A stretch of 64,000 bases of DNA from Sphingomonas jatrophae (GTDB taxonomy: Bacteria > Pseudomonadota > Alphaproteobacteria > Sphingomonadales > Sphingomonadaceae): assembly GCF_900113315.1 (NCBI RefSeq), contig NZ_FOZG01000002.1, positions 372,001 through 436,000 of the forward strand. The letters are read 5' to 3'. This document shows positions 36,434 through 45,841 of the stretch, piece after piece. Positions within the stretch are counted from its first letter, which is position 1. Every line of letters starts with the position of its first letter. Made by a program: the position numbers and the translations under genes. The notes beneath the pieces are model-generated. The model saw only the letters and a program-made list of their open reading frames with translations, did no database searches and had not been told where the DNA came from.

Positions 36434-37354
36434 ATGAGCGGGCTGGCCGGCGCACCGCCGCTGAGCGCGCGCGCGCGGCTGCGGGCCGCCGCGCCCTTCA
36501 CCATCGTCACGCTGATCTGGAGCTCGACGTGGCTCGTCATCCGGCACCAGCTGGGCGACGTGCCCGCGGAATGGTCGGTCGCGTGGCGCTTCGTCGTGGG
36601 CGCGGTGGCGATGGCGGCGATCGTCGCGGCGACGCGGGCGCCGTTCCAGCTGCCTGCCGCCGGCCATGCCGTGGCGCTCGGCGTCGGGCTGTTCCACTTC
36701 GCCGCCAACTTCCAGTTCGTCTACCGCGCCGAGGGGCTGATCGCATCGGGGCTGGTGGCGGTGCTGTTCGCGCTGCTGCTGGTGCCCAATGCGCTGTTGG
36801 GGCGGCTGGTGCTGGGGCAGCGGCTGTCGCGCCCCTTCCTGATCGGATCGGGCGTGGCGATGGCGGGCATCGCCCTGCTGTTCGCGCATGAGGCGGCGCG
36901 CGATCCGAGCGGCACGGGGACGACGCTGGCGGGCGTGGGGCTGACGCTGATCGCGGTGCTGTGCGCGTCGGTGGCCAACATCCTCCAGGCGACGGAGCGG
37001 GCGCGGCGCGTGGCCGGCGCGAGCCTGCTGTTCTGGGCGATGACCTATGGCGCGGTGGCGGATGCGGCGTTTGCCTGGATGGTGGCCGGGCCGCCGCGGA
37101 TCGACTGGTCGGCCGGCTATATCGGCGGCGTCCTCTATCTCGGCGTGATCGGATCGGCAGTGACGTTTCCGCTCTACCTGCACGTCATCCGCACGATCGG
37201 GCCGGCGCGGGCGGCCTATTCGAGCGTGCTGATCCCCGTGCTCGCGATGGCGCTGTCGACTTTGTTCGAGGGCTATCGCTGGTCGGTGGAGGCGGCGGCG
37301 GGCGGGCTGCTGACCTTGGCGGGGCTGGCGCTGGCGCTGCGCGCGCGGGGGTGA
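36434..37354 (+). CDS. EamA/DMT-superfamily transporter
   Basis: The 306-residue protein has ten hydrophobic segments in two EamA repeats. The first contains 'TLIWSSTWLVIRHQLGDVPAEWSVAWRFVVGA' and the second 'SYSS'-like 'GPARAAYSSVLIPVLAMALSTLFEGYRW'. Such exporters move amino acids or related metabolites. It starts eight bases after the threonine aldolase gene, so the pair is probably one transcript; a link to threonine or glycine export is inference. Confidence 0.88.
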   Translation: MSGLAGAPPLSARARLRAAAPFTIVTLIWSSTWLVIRHQLGDVPAEWSVAWRFVVGAVAMAAIVAATRAPFQLPAAGHAVALGVGLFHFAANFQFVYRAEGLIASGLVAVLFALLLVPNALLGRLVLGQRLSRPFLIGSGVAMAGIALLFAHEAARDPSGTGTTLAGVGLTLIAVLCASVANILQATERARRVAGASLLFWAMTYGAVADAAFAWMVAGPPRIDWSAGYIGGVLYLGVIGSAVTFPLYLHVIRTIGPARAAYSSVLIPVLAMALSTLFEGYRWSVEAAAGGLLTLAGLALALRARG

Positions 37355-37355
37355 G

Positions 37356-38129
37356 CTAGAGCAAGGCGCGCAGACCCGCGCGGTAATCGGGATAGAGTGG
37401 GCGCCAGCCGAGCAGGCGCTTCGCCCGGCCGTTCGCGATGCGGCGATTTTCCGCATAGAAGCCGCGTGCGGCGGGGCTGAGCGTCTCCACCGCGACCAGC
37501 GGCGGCAGCGGCATCCCGAGCAGGCGGGCGGCCGCCGCGATCACGTCATTCTGGGGCGCGGGCAGATCGTCGGCGAGGTTGTAGGCGCCGGGGGGCGCAT
37601 CGAGGCCGGCCATCACGCCGGCGGCGAGGTCGTCGACATGGATGCGGCTGAAGATCTGGGCGGGCGCATCGACGCGGACGGCGCTGCCTGCGCGGACCCG
37701 GTCGAGCGGCGAGCGGCCGGCGCCGTAGATGCCGGGCAGACGGAAGACGCGCGCTCCGAGCGCCAACCACGCCGCGTCGGCGGCGGCACGGGCGGAGCGG
37801 CGGCCGGAGCCGGTGGGTGCGCTCTCGTCCACCCACGCGCCGCCCGTATCGCCATAGACGCCGGTGGAGGAGAGATAGACGAGCGTGCGGCCGGCGAGCG
37901 CGTCGCCGTAGCGGGCGAGCACCGGGTCTGCGTCGCCCTCCGGCGGCACGGAGGAGAGGATGTGCGTCGCTGCGGCGATAGCGGGACGGACGCTGCCCTC
38001 GTCGTCGAAGGCGAGCGTGTCGGCATCGGCGGAGCGGCGCGTGGCGGTGACGCTCCAGCCGGCGGCGCGGGCGCGGGCGGCGATGCGCGTGGCGGAGAAG
38101 CCGAGGCCGAAGATCAGCAGGTGCGGCAT
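37356..38129 (-). CDS. NAD(P)-dependent epimerase/SDR-family protein (YeeZ-like)
   Basis: The 257-residue protein has an N-terminal 'LLIFGLGFSATRIAARARAAGW' (GxGxxA dinucleotide site) and 'LVYLSSTGVYGDTGGAWVDE'. The latter supplies the Ser-Tyr region of extended SDRs ('STGVYGD'), although a canonical YxxxK is not evident. 'IHVDDLAAGVMAGL' and 'GWRPLYPDYRAGL' complete the pattern of YeeZ-like proteins. ATG 38129 has GGGGAG upstream. The substrate is unknown. It is convergent with the EamA gene, one base apart. Confidence 0.85.
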   Translation of the reverse strand: MPHLLIFGLGFSATRIAARARAAGWSVTATRRSADADTLAFDDEGSVRPAIAAATHILSSVPPEGDADPVLARYGDALAGRTLVYLSSTGVYGDTGGAWVDESAPTGSGRRSARAAADAAWLALGARVFRLPGIYGAGRSPLDRVRAGSAVRVDAPAQIFSRIHVDDLAAGVMAGLDAPPGAYNLADDLPAPQNDVIAAAARLLGMPLPPLVAVETLSPAARGFYAENRRIANGRAKRLLGWRPLYPDYRAGLRALL

Positions 38130-38167
38130 CAACACTCCCCGTCATGCAGCCGCTGGCATGTGCCGCG

Positions 38168-38199
38168 CGGTGGATGCTGAAACAAGTTCAGCATGACGG
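38168..38199. repeat. Palindromic intergenic repeat, copy 1
   Basis: A 32-base block identical to 41593-41624. Its core has the arms ATGCTGAA and TTCAGCAT around ACAAG. It sits upstream of pepN and contains an in-frame ATG (38193), which is probably not the real pepN start. The type is a common sphingomonad intergenic palindrome. Confidence 0.88.
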
Positions 38200-38243
38200 A
38201 AGAAGGGGTGTTCCCGCCGCAGCGAGCCGCTACATCCGACCTC

Positions 38244-40832
38244 ATGCTGGATGCCGTCACCGCCCCCGCGCTGCCCCATGTGATCCACCGCGGCGATTAT
38301 CGCCCGCCCGACTGGCTGGTGGACGAGGTGGCGCTCGACTTCGCGCTCGATCCGGAGGCGACGCGTGTGAAGGCGCGGCTCTCCGTCCATCGGAACGGCG
38401 CGCATGAGCGCGTGCTGAGGCTGGACGGCGACGGGCTGACGCCGCGCGCCGTGCGGGTGGACGGCGCGGACGCGGACTGGCGGATGGACGGGCCGGCGCT
38501 GCTGCTCGACCTTACCGGCGACGCGCATGTCGTCGAGACCGAGGTGGAGATCGCGCCCGCGGCCAACACGCAGCTGATGGGCCTCTACGCCTCGGCCGGG
38601 CTGCTGTGCACGCAGTGCGAGCCGGAGGGCTTCCGCCGCATCACCTTCTTCCCCGACCGGCCCGACGTGCTGGCGCGCTACACCGTCCGGCTGGAGGCGG
38701 ACGCCAGGCGCTTTCCCGTGCTGCTGGCCAATGGCGACCATGTCGGCGGGGGCGAGCTGCCCGGCGGGCGGCACTGGGCGGAGTGGCGCGATCCCTTTCC
38801 GAAACCCGCTTACCTGTTCGCGCTGGTGGCGGGCGACCTCGCCTGCAATGCCGACACCTTCACGACGCGCTCGGGGCGGGAGGTGCAGCTCGGCATCTGG
38901 GTGGCGGCGGGCGACGTCGAGCGGACGCATCACGCCATGCGCGCGCTCAAGACATCGATGGCGTGGGACGAGCAGGCCTATGGCCGCGAATATGACCTGT
39001 CGATCTTCAACATCGTCGCGGTGGCCGATTTCAACTTTGGGGCGATGGAGAATAAGGGCCTCAACATCTTCAATTCGCGCTATATCCTGGCGGACCCGGA
39101 CACCGCCACGGATGCGGATTACGACGCCATCGCGGCGGTCGTCGCGCATGAATATTTCCACAACTGGTCGGGCAACCGCGTCACCTGCCGCGACTGGTTC
39201 CAGCTCTCGCTGAAAGAGGGCTTCACCGTGCTGCGCGACCAGCAATTCTCCGCCGACCAGGGATCGCCCGCAGTGAAGCGGATCGAGGATGTGCGCGCGC
39301 TGAGGGCGGCGCAGTTCCCGGAGGATAGCGGTCCGCTCGCCCACCCGATCCGGCCGGACCAGTATATCGAGATCAGCAACTTCTACACGCCGACCGTCTA
39401 CAACAAGGGTGCGGAGGTGATCCGCATGCTGCTCGTCCTGCTCGGGCCGGAGCGCTTCCGGGCGGGATCAGACCTCTACTTCACCCGCCACGACGGCGAG
39501 GCGGCGACGTGCGAGCAGTTCATCCAGGCGATGGAGGATGCGACCGGCGAGGATCTGGCGAAGTTCCGGCTGTGGTATTCGCAGGCCGGCACGCCGCGCG
39601 TGCGCGCCACGCTGACGCAGGATGCGCCGGGCGGCCGCGCACGGCTGCGGCTCGATCAGGCGGTGCCGGCGACGCCGGGCCAGCCGGACAAGCAGCCGAT
39701 GCCGATCCCGCTGCGCATCGCTCTGTTCGGGCAGGCGAGCGGCACCAAGATCGCCGAGCAGCTTGTCGTGCTGGACGAGAGCCATGCCGAGATCCTGTTC
39801 GATGCGGTGCCCGAGCAGCCAGCGCTCTCGATTAACCGCGGCTTCTCCGCGCCCGTGATCGTCGAGAGCGACCGTTCGGCCGCCGACCTCGCCTTCCTGT
39901 CGGCGCATGATGACGATCCCTTCGCCCGCTATGAGGCGATGCAGCAGCTGATGATCGACACGCTGGTGACGGGGATCGCCGCGGGCGATGCCGACATCGC
40001 ACCGGTGATCGAGGCGGTGCGCCGCACGCTGACCGATCCCGCGCTGGACGCCGCCTTTGTCGCGGAGGCGGTGCTGCTGCCGTCCGAAGCGTTCATCGGC
40101 GACCAGATGCTCGTGGTCGATCCCGAGCGGATCGCGCTGGTGCGCGAGGGGCTGCGCGCGGCGCTCGGCCGCGAGCTGGAGGATGACTGGCGCACCGTCT
40201 ACGAACGGCATGCGGCCAACGGCTATGACTACAACCCGACCGCCAAGGGCGCGCGCCGGCTGCGCACGGTGGCGCTCGGCTTCATGGCGGCGAGCGGCGC
40301 CAAGGACGTGCCGCAGATCGCGCTCGACCAGTTCGCCCGGGCGGACAACATGACCGACCGGCAGGGCGCGCTCGGCGTGCTCGCCAACGGCTACTCCCCC
40401 GAGCGGGAGGAGGCGCTCGCCGCCTTCTACGCGCGCTACCGCGACAATCCGCTGGTGCTGGACAAGTGGTTCACCACGCAGGCGCTGTCCACGCGCGAGG
40501 ACACGCTGGACGTGGCCAAGGCGCTGGTGCGGCACCCCGATTTCACCCTGTCCAACCCGAACCGGCTGCGCGCGGTGGTCGGCGCCTTCTCGCTCAACCA
40601 GCGGCCCTTCCATGCGGCGTCGGGCGCAGGCTATCGCTTCCTCGCCGACATGATCCTCGAGGTCGACCGGCTGAACCCGCAGACCGCGGCCAAGCTGGTG
40701 CCGCCGCTCGGCCGCTGGCGCCGCTTCGACGAGGGCCGCGCCGCGCTGATGCGCGGGCAGCTGGAGCGGATCGTGGCGACGCCGGTCCTGAGCAAGGACG
40801 TTTTCGAGCAGGCGAGCAAGTCGCTCGGCTGA
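38244..40832 (+). CDS. pepN: Aminopeptidase N (M1 family)
   Basis: PepN removes N-terminal residues from cytoplasmic peptides. The 862-residue protein has the exopeptidase motif FNFGAMENKGLN and the zinc site HEYFHNW (His302, His306) with Glu325 after 18 residues in LKEGFTV. 'VYNKGAEVIRML' adds the substrate-stabilising Tyr, and the helical C-terminal domain is intact. I chose ATG 38244 (MLDAVTAPALPHVIHRGDYRPPDW) because the earlier ATG at 38193 lies in the repeat. Confidence 0.96.
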   Translation: MLDAVTAPALPHVIHRGDYRPPDWLVDEVALDFALDPEATRVKARLSVHRNGAHERVLRLDGDGLTPRAVRVDGADADWRMDGPALLLDLTGDAHVVETEVEIAPAANTQLMGLYASAGLLCTQCEPEGFRRITFFPDRPDVLARYTVRLEADARRFPVLLANGDHVGGGELPGGRHWAEWRDPFPKPAYLFALVAGDLACNADTFTTRSGREVQLGIWVAAGDVERTHHAMRALKTSMAWDEQAYGREYDLSIFNIVAVADFNFGAMENKGLNIFNSRYILADPDTATDADYDAIAAVVAHEYFHNWSGNRVTCRDWFQLSLKEGFTVLRDQQFSADQGSPAVKRIEDVRALRAAQFPEDSGPLAHPIRPDQYIEISNFYTPTVYNKGAEVIRMLLVLLGPERFRAGSDLYFTRHDGEAATCEQFIQAMEDATGEDLAKFRLWYSQAGTPRVRATLTQDAPGGRARLRLDQAVPATPGQPDKQPMPIPLRIALFGQASGTKIAEQLVVLDESHAEILFDAVPEQPALSINRGFSAPVIVESDRSAADLAFLSAHDDDPFARYEAMQQLMIDTLVTGIAAGDADIAPVIEAVRRTLTDPALDAAFVAEAVLLPSEAFIGDQMLVVDPERIALVREGLRAALGRELEDDWRTVYERHAANGYDYNPTAKGARRLRTVALGFMAASGAKDVPQIALDQFARADNMTDRQGALGVLANGYSPEREEALAAFYARYRDNPLVLDKWFTTQALSTREDTLDVAKALVRHPDFTLSNPNRLRAVVGAFSLNQRPFHAASGAGYRFLADMILEVDRLNPQTAAKLVPPLGRWRRFDEGRAALMRGQLERIVATPVLSKDVFEQASKSLG

Positions 40833-40894
40833 CGGGGCTGCCATCGTCACACGTTCCTGCTACGTTCCGGTTCCGAATCGACAGGGAGGAACCG

Positions 40895-41509
40895 ATGGCC
40901 GACACGCTCACCTTCTTCACCAACCCGATGTCGCGCGGGCGCACCGTGCGCTGGATGCTCGAGGAGACCGGCTGCACCTATGACACGGTGCTGGTCGACT
41001 GGGCGAACAAGCCGGCCGAGCTGCTCGACATCAACCCGATGGGCAAGGTGCCGGTGATCCGCCACGGCACCCGCGTGGTGAGCGAGGTGGCGGCGATCTG
41101 CACCTATCTGGCGGACGCCTTTCCGGACGCCGGGCTGGCACCGGCGCTGACCGACCGCGCGGCTTATTATCGCTGGCTGTTCTTCGTCGCCGGCCCGTTC
41201 GAGGCGGCGATCACGGACAAGGCGCTGGGTATCGAGAGCACGGCGGGCAAGGAAGGCTTCGTCGGCTATGGCGACATGGACCGCACGCTTTACATGATTG
41301 AGCGCGCGGTGGAGGGCGCAGGCTATCTGGCGGGCGAGCGCTTCAGCGCAGCGGACCTCGTCGTCGCGGCCTATCTCAACTTCTACATGCAGTTCGGGCT
41401 GATCCCGAAGCGTCCGGCATTCGTCGCCTATGGCGAGCGGATGGCGGCGCGGCCGGCGGCGGTGCGCGCGGCGGAGATCGACGACGGGCTGATGCCGAAG
41501 CAGGGGTGA
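40895..41509 (+). CDS. Glutathione S-transferase-like protein
   Basis: The 204-residue protein starts MADTLTFFTNPMSRGRTVRW with AGGGAGGA upstream. The thioredoxin-like N-domain has 'INPMGKVPVI' (cis-Pro, glutathione-binding) and 'VSEVAAICTYLAD'. The helical C-domain has 'GEGAGYLAGERFSAADLVVAAYL'-type N-capping ('RFSAADL'). The candidate catalytic residue near the N-terminus is Ser13 (NPMSRGR), suggesting a Ser-type GST. Substrate unknown. Confidence 0.9.
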   Translation: MADTLTFFTNPMSRGRTVRWMLEETGCTYDTVLVDWANKPAELLDINPMGKVPVIRHGTRVVSEVAAICTYLADAFPDAGLAPALTDRAAYYRWLFFVAGPFEAAITDKALGIESTAGKEGFVGYGDMDRTLYMIERAVEGAGYLAGERFSAADLVVAAYLNFYMQFGLIPKRPAFVAYGERMAARPAAVRAAEIDDGLMPKQG

Positions 41510-41592
41510 GGCACGGCGAGGACGTCGTCACCCCAGACTCGGTCCGGGGTCCACCGGGGTGTCAAGCAATTCGGCTTGCCGGCGCAACCGCC

Positions 41593-41624
41593 CGGTGGAT
41601 GCTGAAACAAGTTCAGCATGACGG
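41593..41624. repeat. Palindromic intergenic repeat, copy 2
   Basis: Identical over 32 bases to 38168-38199 and placed between the convergent GST and PPK2 genes. The preceding bases (41527-41590) hold CCCCAGACTCGGTCCGGGGT, another short palindrome. The whole 131-base gap is palindromic DNA; no gene is evident. Confidence 0.88.
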
Positions 41625-41640
41625 GGAATGGGTGTAGAAG

Positions 41641-42417
41641 TCAGCCTTCGCCGAACGCCTGTTTCGCCAGCGCGAGAACCGCGGGATCGGCGGGGGGCGG
41701 CTGCATGGGGACGTGCTTTTCCAGGCGGTCGGCGATCCACTTCAGCGCGGCGATGCGGGCGGCCTTCTTGTTGTTGCCGTCGATCACCTTCCAAGGTGCC
41801 CAGCGCGTGTCGGTGTGCTGGAACATGTCGTGCATCGCGGCGAGATAGTCGGTGCGGCGGGCGCGGTTGCGGAAATCGTCGGCGCCCGTCTTCCAGCGCT
41901 TCCACGGATGCTCAATCCGCGCCTTCAGCCGCTCGTCCTGCTCCTGCTGGCTGATGTGGAGGAAGAGCTTGAGGATGATCGTGCCGTCATCCTTCTGGCG
42001 CGCCTCGAATTCGTTGATCTCGTCATAGCCGCGCTGCCATTCGGACGGCTTGGCATAGCCCTCGACCCGCTCGACCAGCACACGGCCATACCAGCTGCGA
42101 TCGAACACGGCGATCTGGCCGCCCGCCGGCAGCTTCGTCCAGAAGCGCCAGAGGAAGTGGCGGCTGTTTTCCTCCGGCGTCGGCGCGGCGATCGGCCACA
42201 CCTCGAAGTGGCGAGGATCCCATTCGGCGGTCAGCCGCTGGATCGCCCCGCCCTTCCCTGCCGCGTCCCACCCCTCGAACAGGATGACGGCGCGCCTGCC
42301 ATGGACGATGTGCGCTACCTGGATGCGCGCCAGCCGCTTCTGCAGCGCGGCCAGATCGGCGGAATAGTCGCCGGGATATTTGCCGCCGGTCTCGAAGTCC
42401 GAAAGGTTGATCGCCAC
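41641..42417 (-). CDS. ppk2: Polyphosphate kinase 2 family protein
   Basis: PPK2 transfers phosphate between polyphosphate and nucleotides, usually making GTP/ATP from polyP. The 258-residue protein has Walker A FEGWDAAGKGGAIQRL, the Walker B/lid region 'DRSWYGRVLVERVEG', and 'WKVIDGNNKKAARIAALKWIADRL'. I chose the GTG at 42417 (VAINLSDFETGGKYPGDY) with GGAGGG upstream; the ATG at 42510 lies in a palindromic repeat. This adds a second polyP kinase to the ppk1 gene at 48.8 kb. Confidence 0.93.
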   Translation of the reverse strand: MAINLSDFETGGKYPGDYSADLAALQKRLARIQVAHIVHGRRAVILFEGWDAAGKGGAIQRLTAEWDPRHFEVWPIAAPTPEENSRHFLWRFWTKLPAGGQIAVFDRSWYGRVLVERVEGYAKPSEWQRGYDEINEFEARQKDDGTIILKLFLHISQQEQDERLKARIEHPWKRWKTGADDFRNRARRTDYLAAMHDMFQHTDTRWAPWKVIDGNNKKAARIAALKWIADRLEKHVPMQPPPADPAVLALAKQAFGEG

Positions 42418-42443
42418 GGCATCCCTCCACCCCTTCGCCGTCG

Positions 42444-42510
42444 CCCCAGCGGACGCTGGGGCCTCTGGCGGCCGGGCACCACCGCCAGAGATGCCAGCTT
42501 TCGCCGGCAT
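42444..42510. repeat. Three consecutive palindromes between PPK2 and aspS
   Basis: Three hairpins follow one another: CCCCAGC/GCTGGGG (42444-42461), CTCTGGCGG/CCGCCAGAG (42463-42490), and ATGCCAGC-TTTC-GCCGGCAT (42491-42510, one mismatch). The last resembles the palindrome at 44379-44398 on the other side of aspS. Confidence 0.8.
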
Positions 42511-42532
42511 GACGAAGGGGTTTGCGGGTGCG

Positions 42533-44311
42533 TTAACCCTTCGCCTGCTCGACCACGCGGATGTTCAGTTCGCGCAGCTGCTTGGGCGTCGCGGGCGCGG
42601 GGGCGTTCATCATCAGATCCTCCGCCTTCTGCGTCATCGGGAAGGCGACGACCTCGCGGATGTTGGGCTCGTCCGCCAGCAGCATGACGATGCGGTCGAT
42701 GCCGGGCGCGGAGCCGCCGTGCGGGGGTGCGCCATATTTGAACGCGCCGACCATGCCGGGGAAGTTCGCCTCGACCTCGGCCTCGGAATAGCCGGCAATC
42801 TCGAACGCCTTGAACATGACGTCGAGCTTGTGATTGCGGATCGCGCCGGACGACAGCTCAACGCCGTTGCAGACGATGTCATACTGATAGGCGAGGATAT
42901 CGAGCGGGTTCATCGTCTCCAGCGCGTGCAGCTCGCCCTGCGGCATGGAGAAGGGGTTGTGGCTGAAATCGACCTTCTTGTTGTCCTCGTCCCACTCGAA
43001 CATCGGGAAATCGACGACCCAGCAGAATTTGAACACGCCCTGCTCGATCAGGCCGAGATCCTCGCCGACGCGGGTGCGGGCGAGGCCGGCGAGCTTGGCG
43101 GCGTCACCCTCCTTGCCGGCGGCGAAGAACACGCCGTCATCGGGGCCGAGGCCGAGCGCGGCGATCAGCTCCGCCGTCTTTTCCGCACCGTGATTCTTGG
43201 CGATGGGGCCGCCTGCCTCGCCACCCTTGATGTTGATGTAGCCGAGGCCGGTATAGCCCTGGCCGCGCGCCCAATCGTTCATGTCGTCGAAGAACTTGCG
43301 GCTCCTGGTGCCGGCACCCGGCGCCGGGATCGCGCGGACGACGCCGCCACCCTCGACGATCCGCGCGAAGATGCCGAAGCCCGAGCCCTTGAAGTGTTCG
43401 GACACGTCGGTGATCTCGAGCGGGTTGCGCAGATCGGGCTTGTCCGAGCCGTAGCGCAGCATGGCGTCGCGATAGGCGATGCGCGGGAAGGGTGCGGGCG
43501 TCACCGCCTTGTCGCGGGCGAACTCCTCGAACACGCCGTGCAGGACGGGCTCGATCGCGGCGAACACGTCCTCCTGCGTAACGAAGCTCATCTCGAAATC
43601 GAGCTGGTAGAATTCGCCGGGCGAGCGGTCCGCGCGGGCATCCTCGTCGCGGAAGCAGGGGGCGATCTGGAAATAGCGGTCGAAGCCGGCCACCATCAGC
43701 AGCTGCTTGAACATCTGCGGCGCCTGCGGGAGCGCGTAGAACTTGCCCGGATGGACGCGGCTGGGGACAAGATAGTCGCGCGCGCCCTCGGGGCTGGAGG
43801 CGGTCAGGATCGGCGTCTGATACTCGGTGAAACCCTGCTCGATCATGCGGCGGCGGATCGAGGCGATGACGTTGGAGCGCAGCAGGATGTTGGCGTGGAT
43901 CCGCTCTCGCCGCAGATCGAGGAAGCGGTAGCGGAGGCGGATGTCCTCGGGATAATCTGCCTCGCCGGCTACGGGCAGCGGCAGCTCCTGCGCGGGCGAC
44001 TGGATCTCGACGCTCCGCGCGAACAGCTCGATCTCACCCGTCGCGAGATTGGCGTTGGTGGTGCCGGCGGCGCGCGCCTTGACCTCGCCGGTGATGGTGA
44101 TGACGCTTTCCGCGCGGAGGCCGTCCAGGGTGGCAAAGGCAGGCGAATCCGTGTCGGCGACGACCTGCGTCAGGCCGTAATGATCTCGCAGATCGATGAA
44201 CAGCACGCCGCCATGATCGCGCTTGCGATGGACCCAGCCCGACAGGCGGACGGTCGACCCCACGTCCGAGGCGCGGAGGGCGGCGCAGGTGTGCGTGCGA
44301 TAGGCGTGCAT
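42533..44311 (-). CDS. aspS: Aspartyl-tRNA synthetase
   Basis: AspS charges tRNA-Asp. The 592-residue protein has the N-terminal OB anticodon-binding domain ('[29 protein letters not shown]'), class II motif 1-2 ('[34 protein letters not shown]'), the bacterial GAD insertion, and motif 3 '[17 protein letters not shown]'. ATG 44311 ([13 protein letters not shown]) has GAGAG upstream. It is divergent from rnd across a 168-base palindrome-bearing gap. Confidence 0.97.
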   Translation of the reverse strand: MHAYRTHTCAALRASDVGSTVRLSGWVHRKRDHGGVLFIDLRDHYGLTQVVADTDSPAFATLDGLRAESVITITGEVKARAAGTTNANLATGEIELFARSVEIQSPAQELPLPVAGEADYPEDIRLRYRFLDLRRERIHANILLRSNVIASIRRRMIEQGFTEYQTPILTASSPEGARDYLVPSRVHPGKFYALPQAPQMFKQLLMVAGFDRYFQIAPCFRDEDARADRSPGEFYQLDFEMSFVTQEDVFAAIEPVLHGVFEEFARDKAVTPAPFPRIAYRDAMLRYGSDKPDLRNPLEITDVSEHFKGSGFGIFARIVEGGGVVRAIPAPGAGTRSRKFFDDMNDWARGQGYTGLGYINIKGGEAGGPIAKNHGAEKTAELIAALGLGPDDGVFFAAGKEGDAAKLAGLARTRVGEDLGLIEQGVFKFCWVVDFPMFEWDEDNKKVDFSHNPFSMPQGELHALETMNPLDILAYQYDIVCNGVELSSGAIRNHKLDVMFKAFEIAGYSEAEVEANFPGMVGAFKYGAPPHGGSAPGIDRIVMLLADEPNIREVVAFPMTQKAEDLMMNAPAPATPKQLRELNIRVVEQAKG

Positions 44312-44378
44312 GGTTTCTCTCATCCGTCACTCCGGCGCCAAGCCGGGGTCTCGTTAGGCATAAGCGCGCCGTGAGAGA

Positions 44379-44398
44379 TCCCAGCTTTCGCTGGGATG
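44379..44398. repeat. Short palindrome in the aspS-rnd gap
   Basis: Perfect 8-bp arms ATCCCAGC and GCTGGGAT flank TTTC and are followed by GACG. It resembles the third palindrome at 42491-42510 in arm, loop and right-flank sequence. The rest of 44312-44479 shows GGCGCC-based partial palindromes; the promoters of aspS and rnd must be here. Confidence 0.75.
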
Positions 44399-44479
44399 AC
44401 GGCCGCGGGATAGGCGCGGCGCTTCCCCGGCACGGCTTGTTTTGTCAACCCGGCGTTCCCGGTCTATGGCGCCCGTCCC

Positions 44480-45841
44480 ATGAAGATACACCCGCTCATC
44501 ACGACGACCGAGGCGCTGGCCGACCTGTGCACCCGGCTGGCGGACGCGCCGTTCGTCACGGTCGATACCGAGTTCATGCGCGAGAACAGCTATTGGCCGG
44601 AGCTGTGCCTGATCCAGATCGCCAGCCCGCAGGAAGCCGCGGCGATCGATCCGCTGGCCAAGGGGCTGGACCTGAAGCCCCTGCTCGACCTGATGGTCGA
44701 CAATGAGGAGGTGCTGAAGGTCTTCCACGCGGGCGGGCAGGATCTGGAGATCGTCTACAACCTGACCGGCAAGACCCCCTATCCGCTGTTCGACACGCAG
44801 GTGGCGGCAATGGCGCTGGGGATGGGCGAGCAGGTCGGCTATTCCAACCTCGTCGACAGCTGGCTGGGCATCAGCCTCGACAAGGGCGCGCGCTTCACCG
44901 ACTGGTCGCGCCGTCCGCTGGACAAGCGGCAGATCGATTATGCGATCGGCGACGTGACGCACCTCGCCAAGATCTTCCCCAAGATGCTGGAGCGGCTGCG
45001 CAAGCGCGATCGCGGCGCGTGGCTGGACAATGAAATGGAGCGGCTGGGCAATCCGGCGAGCTACGAGAATGTCCCCGATCTGGCATGGACGCGCATCCGC
45101 ATCCCCGGGCGCAATCCCGACACGCTCGGCCGGCTGAAGGCGCTGGCGGCGTGGCGCGAGCGCGAGGCGCAGCACAAGAACCTGCCGCGCGGGCGCATCG
45201 CCAAGGACGAGACGCTGGCCGACATCGCCGCGCACCCGCCCAAGGTGCAGGCCGATCTCGCCAAGGTGCGCGGCCTTTCGCCGAGCTGGGCGGGCAACGA
45301 TATCGGCGGGCGGATGATGACCGCGCTGGCGGAAGCCAAGCCGCTGAGCGACGCGGAAATGCCCGCGCGTGAGGACAAGAAGCCGGGCCTCGGCAAGGAA
45401 GGCGCGCTGGTCGCCGACCTGCTGAAGCTGCTGCTCAAGATCCGCGCGCGCGACTCGGACGTCGCGGCCAAGCTGATCGCGCGATCGGACGAGCTGGAGC
45501 TGCTCGCCGCCGGGCGGCGCGAGGGGCTGGCTATGCTGGAGGGCTGGCGGTTCGAGCAGTTCGGCCGCGACGCGCTCGACCTGGTCGAGGGGCGGCTGGC
45601 CTTTGCGGTGAAGAACGGCAAGCTGCGCATGACGCGGACGGCTGAGGAGACGGGACATGAACGAGGCAGCACGGTCGGGCCGGAGGATGCTGCTGATGCT
45701 GGCGATGCTGGCATCGGGACTGACGCCGCTGCTGACGGGGGCGTGCAGCCCCGCGCCGAGGCCGAGCCCGCCGCCAAGCCCCGCCGACGCCGCCGCAAGC
45801 CGGCCGGAGACGGCGCCAGTGCCGGCGACGTGCAAGGTTGA
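44480..45841 (+). CDS. rnd: Ribonuclease D with a C-terminal tail overlapping the next gene
   Basis: RNase D trims the 3' ends of tRNA and other stable RNAs. The DEDD residues are visible: Asp-Glu in VTVDTEFMRENSYWPELCLIQ, Asp in KVFHAGGQDLEIVYN, and the Tyr-Asp in QIDYAIGDVTHLAKIF. HRDC-like helices follow to about residue 395. The frame then continues about 60 residues in an Asp/Ala-rich tail ending in PAAKPRRRRRKPAG. That tail overlaps the I78 gene by 185 bases in another frame. Family members are usually nearer 390 residues, so the tail is unusual. Confidence 0.93.
   Translation: MKIHPLITTTEALADLCTRLADAPFVTVDTEFMRENSYWPELCLIQIASPQEAAAIDPLAKGLDLKPLLDLMVDNEEVLKVFHAGGQDLEIVYNLTGKTPYPLFDTQVAAMALGMGEQVGYSNLVDSWLGISLDKGARFTDWSRRPLDKRQIDYAIGDVTHLAKIFPKMLERLRKRDRGAWLDNEMERLGNPASYENVPDLAWTRIRIPGRNPDTLGRLKALAAWREREAQHKNLPRGRIAKDETLADIAAHPPKVQADLAKVRGLSPSWAGNDIGGRMMTALAEAKPLSDAEMPAREDKKPGLGKEGALVADLLKLLLKIRARDSDVAAKLIARSDELELLAAGRREGLAMLEGWRFEQFGRDALDLVEGRLAFAVKNGKLRMTRTAEETGHERGSTVGPEDAADAGDAGIGTDAAADGGVQPRAEAEPAAKPRRRRRKPAGDGASAGDVQG

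Noticed and set aside
38193-38243. pepN starting at ATG 38193
   Set aside because: The ATG belongs to a palindromic repeat shared with 41593-41624, and family N-termini begin near MLDAV.
42418-42510. PPK2 starting MPAKAGIS at 42510
   Set aside because: These residues come from translating three palindromes; GTG 42417 has GGAGGG upstream and begins the conserved domain.
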